Shown here: positions 51,723 through 62,452 of the stretch, one piece after another
Layout of the letters: the number at the start of each line of letters is the position of its first letter
Numbering within the stretch: the stretch's first letter is position 1
NCBI GenBank assembly: GCA_004194705.1
Contig: SADC01000850.1
Span: forward strand, 1 to 64,000
Reading direction: 5' to 3'
Source: Ditylenchus dipsaci
Lineage: Eukaryota > Nematoda > Chromadorea > Rhabditida > Anguinidae
Length of the DNA stretch: 64,000 bases
Notes under the pieces: model-generated
Told to the model about the DNA's origin: nothing
Database searches by the model: none
The model's input: the letters and a program-made list of their open reading frames with translations, nothing else
Program-made: the position numbers and the translations under genes

Positions 51723-52116
51723 ATAAAATTGTTTTGCAATTTATTTTACTAATTTTAATTGCATAGCTATAGACTTCCTTTTTTCGGATTTGATTATAGC
51801 GTCCTTTCGCAGCTGGTTTACTCTCGGACACCTAGCCTCATTTTTGTTTTTGTGCTGTCTCCTACTATGCCCACTTCTAATTGGCAATATGATAATTAGA
51901 TCATCTTCTTGCTCTGCTGCCACCATTTTCTGCAAAATATGCTGGATGGCTAAAAGAAGGGAACAAATTAATGAGTAAGGCACCAGTTGCTTTCCGGCCT
52001 CGTTCTTGGAAATTTTTACAGCCATGAGACAAATTTGCCGATCTCTCATTATGTTTACAGTTTTTCATGTGCTACAGTTAATTAAGGGAGGACTTCACAG
52101 GTCATTCTCGTCATAG

Positions 52117-55100
52117 TTGTCCATTTCGCATACAGTTAACAATCTGTACAACCAACAGCATGCCCAGCTCTATGGCACCATTATGGAGACCATCCAACAG
52201 CAATATAAGCTCCTTTCAGCAGTCAGCAAGCAGTCTGAGTGGAGTAATTGCACTACTGCCACAGTCATTCTCAAGAGCTCCAACAACACACTCTCAAGCC
52301 AAAAGGCCGCGCATCCCTACCGAGCACCCCATAAGGCCGAGCAGCCCTATTACAGACGGCACTGGCCTGCTCCGTTCAGCAAGTCAAGCAGCTCCCTGGT
52401 GTTTGTAATCTGGCTGATTGTGCTACCAATCACTATATTCCTAGCCAGCCTTCTATTTGTGCTCTCTTCCAAAGATTTGCCACTAATGCCACACACAAAA
52501 CATCACACCTAATACAAGAACCAGCTAAACTAGAGCTAAACCAGATGGAAAGGTAGAGCGGCTGTCTCGAGGGCTGTTTCCTCTGGTCTACAGTTTGCAT
52601 CTGCAAGTCTTTTTGCCATTCCATGAAGGCATAAACTTTGGCTTGAAGAATTTCAGGTATTTGATTAGTATATTACAGTCGACCAATGAATTCGGGATGG
52701 GGAGCTTCAATTTTTTTATAATAAAGCGACCGACTTATGCATTTTATTGTCTCTAATTCAACCCCCTCACTCCTAGATTAAAATCGTGTTTTTTGGAACT
52801 GTGCTTCTGACGCATCTTTTAAATACTGCTCTCAAGCAAATTTTATCTCCGTTTGTAGCCAGGGAGTTGCGCTACGAAATGAGTAGTAACTTGTCTAAAA
52901 AAATCTTGAAAAATGGACCAAAAACACAATGTCACAAACAGGTTTTCGAATTTAGCGATTTTCGGGCATCCGAACCGCCAATCTTCCCGATTAGATCAAA
53001 GGTCCCAAATTTATACTTTTTACTAACTTTAGTATAATGTAGCCACTTTGCAGTGCAGAAGGTCATCTTCGGCTTCTCTTCCACTGCTCTAAACCCAATA
53101 TGCGTGTGCTAAAACTTCACATGAGGAATATAACAGTGCATACAGAAACCATAAACATCCAAACTCAAACCAAAAATGTTATTTTACCTCAATTTGAGAG
53201 CCTCAACTACACTCTGTTGACCAATGTGCTGGCTCTTCGCTTTGGACAAGCCTTTGAAGTGGACAATAACTACACACTCTACCTGGACTACACAGCCTTG
53301 GTCAATGCCCCTGAAGTGGGAGGTCTGTTCAGAACTGGGTATAAGGACAAAGAAGGAAATAGAAGGGTAATGTTAGCCACCCAGATGCAAGCTTTGGAAG
53401 CCAGACGGCTCCTGCCCTGCTTCGACCAGCCAGATTTCAAAGCGCACTTTGAGCTGGAGATCAAACACCCCAAAGGCACCAATACTGTCTCTAATGCTGA
53501 CATGCTAGAGTCCTTTGACCAAGGGTGGGTGGATTAAAAAATTTATTTTATCGAAATGTGGATGAACATCTTTTTATGTTTAGAAACTGGACTTCGAGCA
53601 GATTCAAGCCGACCCCCAAAATGTCCACTTACCTCTTGGCGCTAGCTATCAGTGAATTTTCTTACAAGCAGACCGTTTACAAGGGCAAAAAGGTTATTTC
53701 TAAATTTTTTGTTTTTGTGACTAAATTATACGGCTTTTCAACTTCTTATCAATTTTTTTTTGATATATATTATTCAGATTCGAGTCTGGATCCAACCAGC
53801 TATGCTACATCATGTAGACTATGCACTAAGTGCTACTGTAAAAATATTACAATTCTTTGAAGACTACTTTGGAATCCCTATATCATGGAAAAGCTAGGTA
53901 GTTTCAAAATCTCTTTCAGATTTTTGGGAAATTTCGGAAAATATGTTTCTACCAAATTAGGCTGTCAATAAGGCAGTTTTAGTTGGCTTCAACTCTTTGT
54001 AATCCACGTCTTTTAGATGTGTTTGGTCTACCTGGACTTCGTGTGCAGGCTATGGGTTGGTTAAATTCCACTTAACAATCTCTGAAGTTCCAGTTTTACA
54101 GAAAACTGGGTCTAATTTTCTGTCGCCAGCAGTTTCTGTTGTATGCGCAAGGTGTGTACAGTGTGCACAATAGAAGGATGGTCACCGACACCCTAGCACA
54201 GTTCGTTTTATCATATTTAATAAAAACAAAGCACAGTTATTCAGTGAGATCGCCCACATGGTTGTGTTTGGATTTACCTTTGTTTGTTTAAACAATACTG
54301 TTGTTGAGTATGTTATAGTGGTTCGGTAATTTGGTCACAATGGAATGGTAAATTTTCTGTATTACACTATAAAAGTAACGTTTTATTTAATTTTCGGGTG
54401 GTCTGACCTGTGGCTTAACGAAGGATTTGCAGTTATCACTAGTGCAAAGGCTGCTGACTATATAGGTTAGTTTTGCCTAACACAGTTAATTGCTGTTTGT
54501 TGTCGAATGATGATTAAAGTCTGTAACTAAAGTTTGTGAATCTTGGAGATTGTGAAATAAATACCGTATAACCTCCACTAAAACCCCAGGGGATTTTTTT
54601 CAGCCCCAAAATTTAAAAAAATTGGAGTCAATCTCAATATTTTGGGTGAAAATTCAAAACCAAAAAAGCGTAACCGTTAGAGCTCGTGGAAGTTAAGAAA
54701 GCGCAAAAACAAATTTGCAAACTATTTACTCTGGTCTGAGAAATAGACCTTCAAAGTCAGGGGCGGGGATTATTAGACGTTATACGGTATACAGTTTTTA
54801 AAATTTTTGGAGGTTTTAAGTGTGGTCAGCATTTTTAAAATAATCGACCAATATCTATCAATTATCACAATAAAAAATTTAATTGAGAAAACTATGTGAA
54901 TAACAAAGCATTTAAAATGTGTGCCCAGGTGTACTTTTAAAACCTGTTAAAGGGGCATGTTCGTGCGTGATGAAACACAATTTTCAAAATAGAAAAGGCG
55001 CGAACCAGGCGTGCCAGAGATTTGAAAAAGATTTAAATTTTGTATATGAATTTTGAATCTCGTCAAACCCAGCAATTGTGTGTGCAGCGAAAGGCATTAG

Positions 55101-58100
55101 TACTCAACTTAATCCTATCATTCAGCCGGGTCGGGTCCCGAGGTTGAAACTGAGCTGGACCTCTTCGGAGTGTCTCGTGCTCTGAGTTTTGGATTCGCTG
55201 AGCCTTTGGTTCGGTTGTTGGTTTATGTAACGTAACTGCTTCCTGTTCGTTATCCCTTGATTTCGGTTCAGGTAACCGAAATCGAAAATCTTGTTTTACC
55301 TGACAGATCTACAAAAGAGCGAGAAAATTCGAGAAGAGTAGGTATGAAAAATTGGATTATTACTTGTTCCGCCCTGTTCGCTATACAGAGTGTGCAGCCA
55401 CGCACAGATAGAACGCCGACCAAAGGCAAGTCTAAAACTCGACAGAAAACCGAAATCGAGGGATACCCAACGGAAGCAGTTACCCGAACTAACAACCGAA
55501 CCAAAGGCTCAGCGAATCAAAACTCAGAGCACGAGACACTCCGAAGAGGTCCAGCTCAATTTCAACTCGGGACCCAACCGGCTGAGTAATGGTGGTTAAG
55601 TTGAGTACTCATGCCTTTCGCTGCACACACAATTGCTGGTTTGACGAAATTCAAAATTCATATAAAAAATTTAAATCTTTTTCAAATCTCTGGCACGCCT
55701 GGTTCGCGCCTTTTCTTTTTTTTAAATTGTGTTTCATCGCGCACGAACATGCCCCTTTAAAATCCAAACTGTCGAAGACAGGAAATTCAGATGTTTGACA
55801 AAAAAATTTGACTTTATAGATAATGGGTGTTGTGGGCTAATTTTCAATTATTGTGCACGTAAAATAGCTTTTTCGACCAAATTCAGTCTTTTTCAATTTT
55901 TTTGCTGAATGCTCACGTAGGGAAGACCCTGATATATCAATATTTTTATTGGTCACACTAAAATCAGCATCCTACCCACCTAGTTTTTTAATTAGATGTT
56001 AGACAGTAAAGTAAAAAAATTAAAGACTCTTTATATTCAGAGAATTCCACATCTCGACAGGTGATCCAATGCATTTTTGTAATTTATGCTATCGTACTGT
56101 GTTTCAGGACGAGCTGTTTTTCGAAGAGACCATCAAAGCTCTGCAGTTTGACCAAAGGCCCCACGCAGTGCAGCCCTTGAGTCATCCAGTCAACACCTTT
56201 AGTGCTGTAGACCAAAAGTTCAGCTTCGCTACGTACTGGAAGGTCAGTTCCAATAGTACACATAACTCATTTATAATTTTTAAGTTCCAGGCCTCAGCTA
56301 TCTTACGTATGGTCGAGGGTACTGTAGGGGCTCAAGTATTCCGCACTGGTTTAAGCAATTTTCTCAACAAATTTACATATGGCAGTGGTTAGGGGTTGCT
56401 TTAATTACTTTTTTCCTTAAAATAACGGTTGTGGTTTAGCCAGAGCTGAGGATTTGCTTATCGCATTGAATCAGTAAGTTTTTTTTTGCAAAATAGAACA
56501 ATTTTGATCCAATATTCGAATTCTTTATAAAACGTTTGATCTGAGCTCGAAGTTTAACCCAAACAAGATTTCGAAATAGTTTACGCACTTCGAGTTTTAG
56601 GTCAGACCTTGAATGTGTACACGTGTATAACTTGGACCACCTATTAGTAAACTCCGAAAACAAATTTCCGGTGGTTTTAGCCACTTTAAGGTTAGATTAT
56701 GAGGGATTTAAGTTATTTACATGAACACTTTCAAGTACAAACTCCAAGTAAGTGAACACCTTGAGAGTAAGTAAGTAAGCAAGCTCAAACAAGGCAATTA
56801 TTCTTTTTAAACCCAGCTAGAAGATTTAATTAAAAAAATATTAGTCAAATGCTCAAACACACATAAGGGACCTGCGTTTAACCAAGATTCTGAATATTTG
56901 CAACACCAAATTATTGGGAAATCGTGTCTTATTAAAAAATTAGAAAATTAGCGCTAGTACCTTCCCCAAACCTGACCCTCTCTCCTAACCTTCTGTACCT
57001 ACACTTTCAAATAACAAGTTTAGGCTTAACCCTTAGGCTCGGGGTAGGCCAGCGCACGGAAGTTGTGACTAATGAAGAGTTTGCGCACTCTTTCTGGGGT
57101 CTGGGACATAAATTTGGGTAGTCTTTACTTGAGTTTTAAAGAACATTTTTTGGGGGGCATTCGCTACTGGGGTCGCAAATTAAAATGAAATTTTATTTCT
57201 AAAGTCAGCAAAAGCCTGGTGCATACTTTATAGATCAAAGTATTTCGCAACCCACTAGGAAATGAGTCACTGTAGATTGAATACAGGAATTTTTCGTAAA
57301 CAGGGCAGTACAATGTAATGTTTAGAGCAGTGGCAAGAAACGATCTTCATCAGCGGCACAGAATCTGGAGCAATCTTACAATCAAAGAATTTCTTGATCC
57401 AGGCACGCACAGTCGATACCATGTGACAACTAAATAAAACTGAATTTCAGTATCCTCGTCTTTAAACGAACCATTAGTCAACAATACTGCTAATAATTCA
57501 TTGTCCAAATCAATCAGGTCTTGGATCCATCAGCCAGGCTTCCCTCTTATTGAATTCACTCGCAAAGATTCTTCACAACAAGTGGTCGCCAGACAATACC
57601 CTTCACCACCTTACCACCACCTACTGCCACCAAAGCAAACACAGTAGCGGCAGAGTCACTGAGCAAAACAAAAATCAGTTTCGACGCTGGAATTTACCTC
57701 TGTTTATGGCCAGAACTAGCAAATCTCCTGAAATTGTGTGGCTGAGCGAAGAAAATACTACCAGTAAGTTTTTATTCGAGGTTAGAATAGATTTGAAAAA
57801 GATCGGCCTATGTCTTAACTTTAATTCCCACCCTCAGACTTTCCTAAATTGCTGGTTCGGCACATGCAAATAGAGCAGTGTTTTGCTGTCCAGTCTGACT
57901 ATTTCTAAGTCGAAGTGAAATCGAGTTTAATATGTCAAAGATTCCGGAGTTAAATTTGTACAAAAAAACCAACTGTCTCAACCTATAAAAATTTATTAGT
58001 GTTTTAGTGAACCTTGAAGTGGGTGAAATATTGGATCCTGAAGTACGTGGCTACTACCGCCTGTGCTATGATCCCTTTCCTACAAAGCAATCATCCAAAA

Positions 58101-61100
58101 AATGTTGTCCTACCACCTGACCATTCACTAGCCAGCCGCTTTCGGTTGCTGGAGGATGCATTCACCCTCGCAAAGACAGGGCATGTGCCTTACAGGGTGG
58201 CTTTTGGATTGTCCGAGTACTTGGTGCACGAAACGAACAACTTCCCATTCAATGTGTTTACCAAACACATGAATGAACTCCACTTTTTGCTCAAAAACTT
58301 TGTTGATGCAACCCCACTCGAGGTGACTGGCCTATTGCACATTGGACAATACGTAAAAGTGCCACGTTTCGGCGAAAAGTTCCACCTTTGTGAAAATATT
58401 CCACCTTTTCTTTGTTTAATTGAAAAGGCATAAAATTGACCACTTTTTTAAAATTGTAACGGTATCATGTAGTCCTGTAATTATAGTTTCTAACGAAATA
58501 TCACTTGTTGCATCATCTTTGCAAATATAGCACCAAGATGTAAAAGTATGAACCAAATTATTTTTTTTGGCTTACTTCACGCTTTACCTTTTTGTGCTAA
58601 ATTTTGCAAAGATGATGTGAAAACTTATATCTCATTAAAAACTAAAATCGCAGGGCCATTTGGTATTGTTAAAAAAAGCGGAGAAATTTATGTAATTTTA
58701 ATAAAAATTGGCATTTTTCGACAAAAGGTGGACTTTTTACGTGTTGTCTTTGCATATTTTGAGGGTTTCCTTGTTCACTGACTTTTATTTACAGAATTTC
58801 GTGGTGGAAATGCTGAAACCACTGTACCACAGAATATTTGCTGAAAATGTGATGGTCAATGATATTATCGCGTAAGTGATTGCTAAGTAAAGTCTGAAGT
58901 AACCATTGCTTTTGTTCAAACCATCTTTTACAGTCGAGTCTCGATAATCCGGCACTCCCTAAAGTTCGTTCCCGCCTTGGGTCGACACTTTTTTACCTCG
59001 ATTTTTAAAGTCTTTTACCAAATATGATTCGCCAGTCTGGTCGAAATATCGCAAGGATTCCTATTTTTCCGGTCGTTTTTTCGAATAGCGAAATTTTTGC
59101 CGTAAAGACCGCGGTCTCGATAATCCGGCACCCTTTTTTGAACAAGGACTGGCAAAATCGGAATCCTTGCGGTATTTCGGACCAGACTGGCGAATCATAT
59201 TTGGTAAAAGACTTTTAAAATCGAAATAAAAAAAGTGTCGGACCCAAGGCGGGAACGAACTTTAGGGGGTGCTGGATTATCGAGACTCGACTGTATTGGA
59301 TTATACCAATCAGAAAGTCAATTTTTTAGATGTTGGAAAGAAAAGCATTATGTTCTGATTAAACAGTCGGCAAACAGCCAAAAAGCATTGCCGCATTACG
59401 TCCGACACTTTTTTAGGGTCAGCCAATTTTCGGTTTCGTCGGTAATTCCGTTCCGCTGGTGAAGCGGCTAACCTACGTTTTTTCGCTTCAGATTTTTAGT
59501 CTTTTGACCGTTGCGTTTGACCAGTCTAGCCTAAAAATAGCATTTTTTCAAAAAAGAGGGTATGTACAATTAAGAGGTAAGCTTTCTGCCATTTACAAAA
59601 ATGTCGCTCCAAGCAAAATAGTGCTGGACCCTACATAATAACAAACTGTTTATGGTTTCGTTAAATCAACAGTCGACTGTATCTTGTTTCAGCAAATTTT
59701 TTTAGGACGCAGCAAGAATATGCAATGGTCCAGTTGTGTCACTGGAACTATTCTCCCTGCTTGCAGAAAGCAGTGGATGCATTTGCCAAATTGAAACTAT
59801 CCTGCAAGCACTTCAAACTCAGTGACACCAACTGCAATAAGTAGTTGTCATTTTAGAACATCTACGTATCAGTTAGCCACACATTCAAATATATTCAGAA
59901 TCGCACCAGGATTGCGAGAAGGTGTTTATGGACAGCCATTCGAATGGGCACTACTCAAGATTTTATGTTTTTGTTCAACAAATACTTTCTGGAGACCTAC
60001 GAGACAGAGAGATTTCGCATTTTATGTGGCCTAGTGAGCACATCCAACATATCCCTGGTGGACTAGTTAGTTAATTGCTACGAATTATTATTGTGTTCGA
60101 AAATGTTGAAAGTTTTCCAGTGTTTTCAACCGCTTCACGGGTCAAGACAATCGAGACTTTGTGACTAATCTACTACGGTGTTACTAAGAATTCATAGTTT
60201 CATATAAGAATTCATAGTTTTCAGATCACCTATTTTCTACGAAATCGCCAGCTATATACCCAAAAAGTTTAAAGAGATGCAAAAAGGTAAAAACCGTTGT
60301 AGACTGGAAATAAAAAAATTAAATCATTTTACTTTTACAAGAAGTTATTGTTTTGAAAAGTCACACCTGATATTTTAACATGTCGAGAACAGAATTTCTG
60401 AGAAAAAGGCAGGTGGATTTAGTTAGCTAAATGTCAGGTGTTACTTTTGAAACTGGTACCAATCTTGATGGTTTGGTTGGAAAATATCTGATTTAGGCTG
60501 CCAGACCTTCAGTCAGTTAGATTACTGTCAGCATGTGTGACCAAATGTGTTATTTCAGACAGTGACATTGTGGACGTGAGCACTACATATTTACCGTATT
60601 TTCTGTATTAAACGGGCCGGCCGTTTAATTTTCAACCCTTCCGTAGGGGGCCCGTTTATTAGAGAGGGCCATTTATTTTTCAACAAAAAATTGTTCGAAA
60701 ATTTTTATAAAACAAAAAAGTTAGACTATGGTCACACTACTTGGTCTTGGTCGATGTCGACTTTTTTTTAACTTTTTTTGTGGCCAGATATGACTTTCTC
60801 TAGTATCATTAGAATGTTTTTATACCAAACAATAGCTCAGAATCTAGGCTTTCTTCTTCATCAGAAAACTATTGATTTATATAGCAAAAGTGCGTGTAAT
60901 AATACAAAAGTTGTAGGTTGGTCGATGTCGAGGTCGATGTACATCGTTACATTTTTTGAAACATTTTCCATACACTAAAAAGCTTAGCTCTTGAGCTATT
61001 GTTTGGTATAAAAAATATTCAGACGATACTAGAAAAAATCATCTCTGGCCACAAAAAATTCAAGAATGCGACCTCGACACTGAACAAGACCAATGAGTGT

Positions 61101-62411
61101 GACCAGGGGGTTATATTTTTTCTAATCAATCTTGTTAGTTTTTCTCATATAGCTGACCCATTTTTCGTTTCGATTAATTTTTTAAATTTTTATGTTGTTT
61201 GTGCTAGATGTGAACAGCTTTATCTCATTCCTTACCTAGTTTTGAAATCACATCCCTTGTCTTGGATGCAATTTTTAAAGCAAAAAACTTGCTCCTGTTT
61301 TTTAGTCCATATCCTGGCTCAAAAAAGCAAGAATATTTTTTCTGGAGAACAGAGTGGTAGGAATGTCACTTACTAACTAGAACGTAGATCTTTTAAAATT
61401 AAGAAGGGCAGGGTTTTATTTTATGTAATGCTAAGGGTTTTCAGCTGTCGAAAAGCATGATAGCTTCAGATTTCCTTATAATGCTCTAAATCAGACATGG
61501 CAGTAATTCAGGTTTCTCATCTGACCCATTTTTTCGCGGTAGTTTTGAAAATTGACCGAGTGCAATTTACAAAAGCACCTTTTTCGGAATTTTTTTTTTT
61601 CGCCTATCTTTTTCAGCATTAAATTTGGCACAAGACGCACACTTTAGTACAGTCAGCCGTTCTAGTGTTAAGGAATTTTTAGACGAGAAACCTGCATTAA
61701 TGCCAAAAAAACGTTTTTGGGCTTTTGTGGATAACAATGGAAATCATACCGTATTTCCTCTAATCGCCAACTGAACTCAAATCAGCTACCACCTGGAGTG
61801 CTATCGGAAAATGAGCCAGCATGGGTCCTATCAAAGAAAGTACGGTAGTACAAGTTTTATGCGATAGATTGTGGCTTTTTCTACGTGAAAGTTGTGGTAG
61901 TTCAGTAATAATTGTACCAAACGTACCGAGCTACAATTATGACAAAACATATCTCAAATAATTGAATTTAATAACTAACTTCATAATACTAGGCTAAGTC
62001 TAGAAATTATGCTAAGAGTATCTCATATGTGCAGAAAATGTGGATTTGGGGGCCCGTTTATTAGAGGGGCCCGTTTATTTTCAACCTCCCTTGGGGCCCG
62101 TTTATTAGAGAGGGCCCGTTTATTTTTCAACCCTCCCTTAGGGGCCCGTTTATTAGAGAGGGCCCGTTTAATAGAGAGGGCCCGTTTAATAGAGAAATAC
62201 GGTATAGTTCTATCGCCGATTAAAAATTACAACATTTTAAGGTGGAGTATTTATCAGAGAACACACCAAAGAGCTACAGATCCACAACCAAAGTGTGCCA
62301 ATATTTGTGAATCGGCTGAGAATAGACCTAGGAATGAAACTGCAGTTTGTTGAAAAATATTCCGACGTGATCATGAGTTATTTTGCAAGCAGGAGGACAA
62401 CAAACACTTGA
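52117..62411 (+). CDS. M1-family (aminopeptidase N-like) membrane zinc aminopeptidase, about 21 exons
   Basis: Type II ectopeptidase removing N-terminal residues. Exons: ~52130-52656, 53054-53524, 53584-53692, 53778-53897, 54017-54055, 54102-54200, 54245-54260, 54319-54347, 54398-54465, 56041-56060, 56108-56242, 56291-56397, 56440-56473, 57518-57763, 58008-58322, 58795-58871, 59706-59840, 59899-60065, 60121-60177, 60225-60286, 62242-62411. Landmarks: membrane anchor LVFVIWLIVLPITIFLASLL; RLSRGLFPLVYSLHLQVFLP; RRLLPCFDQPDFKAHFELEI; FKPTPKMSTYLLALAISEF; a QAMENWGLIF motif in place of GAMENWG; AHEIAHMWFGNLVTMEWW (HExxH); SDLWLNEGFA (third zinc ligand). The C-terminal ERAP1-like part has PEVRGYYRLCYD, RFRLLEDAFTLAKTG, NFVVEMLKPLYHRIF and RLRIDLGMKLQFVEKYSDVI. 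Phases agree across nearly every junction. Single-base frame breaks near 52510, 52548, 53885, 54108, 58070 and 59930; the acceptor at 54396-54397 is GG. The cytoplasmic start is uncertain. Confidence 0.92.
52389..52485 (+). other. signal-anchor transmembrane segment of the aminopeptidase
   Basis: SSSLVFVIWLIVLPITIFLA followed by SLLFVLSS is a single hydrophobic helix preceded by basic/Ser-rich sequence and followed by a stalk-like stretch (SHLIQEPAKLELNQME in another frame). Topology expected for APN-type ectoenzymes. The frame joining it to the RLSRGLFP block is broken twice by one base. Confidence 0.6.
54017..54465 (+). other. catalytic micro-exon cluster of the aminopeptidase
   Basis: Five short exons spell the active site: 54017-54055 ends LRVQAM, 54102-54200 gives ENWGLIFCRQQFLLYAQG and RRMVTDTLA, 54245-54260 (16 nt) gives EIAHM completing H-E-I-A-H, 54319-54347 (29 nt) gives WFGNLVTMEW, 54398-54465 gives WSDLWLNEGFA. 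Junction phases are consistent (A-H split as CA|T; W split as TG|G). Confidence 0.8.
54562..54789. mobile_element. TACCGTA-family MITE in aminopeptidase intron
   Basis: TACCGTATAACCTCCACTAA at the left, reversed TACCGTATAACGTCTAATAA at the right, with a CCCCAGGGGATTTTTTTCAG inner block typical of the family. Confidence 0.75.
54947..55760. mobile_element. TTAA-bounded fold-back element, member C (814 bp)
   Basis: Termini TTAAAGGGGCATGTTCGTGC and reversed TTAAAGGGGCATGTTCGTGC. Arms of about 280 bp: CGTCAAACCCAGCAATTGTG, GGACCTCTTCGGAGTGTCTC, GAGTTTTGGATTCGCTGAGC and complements. Central 55220-55480 has further inverted pairs (CCCTTGATTTCGGTT, AACCGAAATCGAGGG). Overlapping frames of 70-110 codons on both strands are by-products of the inverted structure. 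Confidence 0.9.
56474..57517. other. aminopeptidase intron, nothing recognised
   Basis: Intron between exons 13 and 14. A dozen residues usually present before the W.QPGFP block were not found here, so a short exon may hide in this stretch, perhaps near 57470-57510. Confidence 0.35.
58349..58748. mobile_element. fold-back element, family P copy 3
   Basis: TACGTAAAAGTGCCACGTTT at the left against reversed ACACGTAAAAAGTCCACCTT. Shares with copies 1 and 2 the order CGGTATCATGTAGTCCTG, ATAGTTTCTAACGAAATATC, GCATCATCTTTGCAAATAT, AAAAGTATGAACCAAATT. In the intron between aminopeptidase exons 15 and 16. Confidence 0.78.
58931..59293. mobile_element. CAGTCRA fold-back element, cassette GTCTCGATAATCCGGCAC
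   Basis: TA-flanked, 363 bp. Ends CAGTCGAGTCTCGATAATCC on both sides; the centre has GGTCTCGATAATCCGGCACC (59111). The fourth central copy is deleted. Constant arms AAAGTTCGTTCCCGCCTTGG, CAGTCTGGTCGAAATATCGC and GGCAAAATCGGAATCCTTGC. Confidence 0.9.
59395..59690. mobile_element. CAGTCRA-derived debris with abutted ends
   Basis: CGTCCGACACTTTTTTAGGG at 59400 is the constant arm; at 59670 CAGTCGACTGTA is two element ends fused head to head. Interior of a collapsed copy. Confidence 0.5.
60730..61104. mobile_element. fold-back element with GGTCACACT ends
   Basis: GGTCACACTACTTGGTCTTG against reversed GGTCACACTCATTGGTCTTG. Inner inverted pairs: TTTTTTGTGGCCAGATATGA, TTTATACCAAACAATAGCTC and complements. 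The loop near 60920 has TCGATGTCGAGGTCGATG. Nested in the 60592-62204 element. Confidence 0.8.
61747..61857. mobile_element. TACCGTA-family mini-MITE
   Basis: TACCGTATTTCCTCTAATCG at the left, reversed TACCGTACTTTCTTTGATAG at the right, 111 bp. Confidence 0.65.
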
Positions 62412-62452
62412 TTTGTATGAATAGTCTAACAAATGTAAACACTTACAAGATA

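Larger units (their letters stand above)
60592..62204. mobile_element. large TACCGTA-family element with GGGCCCGTTTATTAGAG repeats
   Basis: Left end TACCGTATTTTCTGTATTAA then ACGGGCC; right end reversed TACCGTATTTCTCTATTAAA then CGGGCCC. The right end carries about six copies of AGGGGCCCGTTTATTAGAG (62045-62200), the left end two (60620-60670). It fills most of the last aminopeptidase intron and contains the fold-back at 60730-61104 and the small MITE at 61747-61857. Confidence 0.7.

Noticed and set aside
51741..52049. 102-codon minus-strand frame opposite the upstream flank of the aminopeptidase
   Set aside because: Lys/Arg-rich, no motif, no splice context; overlaps a hydrophobic plus-strand frame that is equally unsupported.
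55257..55599. 110-codon plus-strand frame
   Set aside because: Lies across the centre and right arm of TTAA element C and is open on the opposite strand too; no motif.
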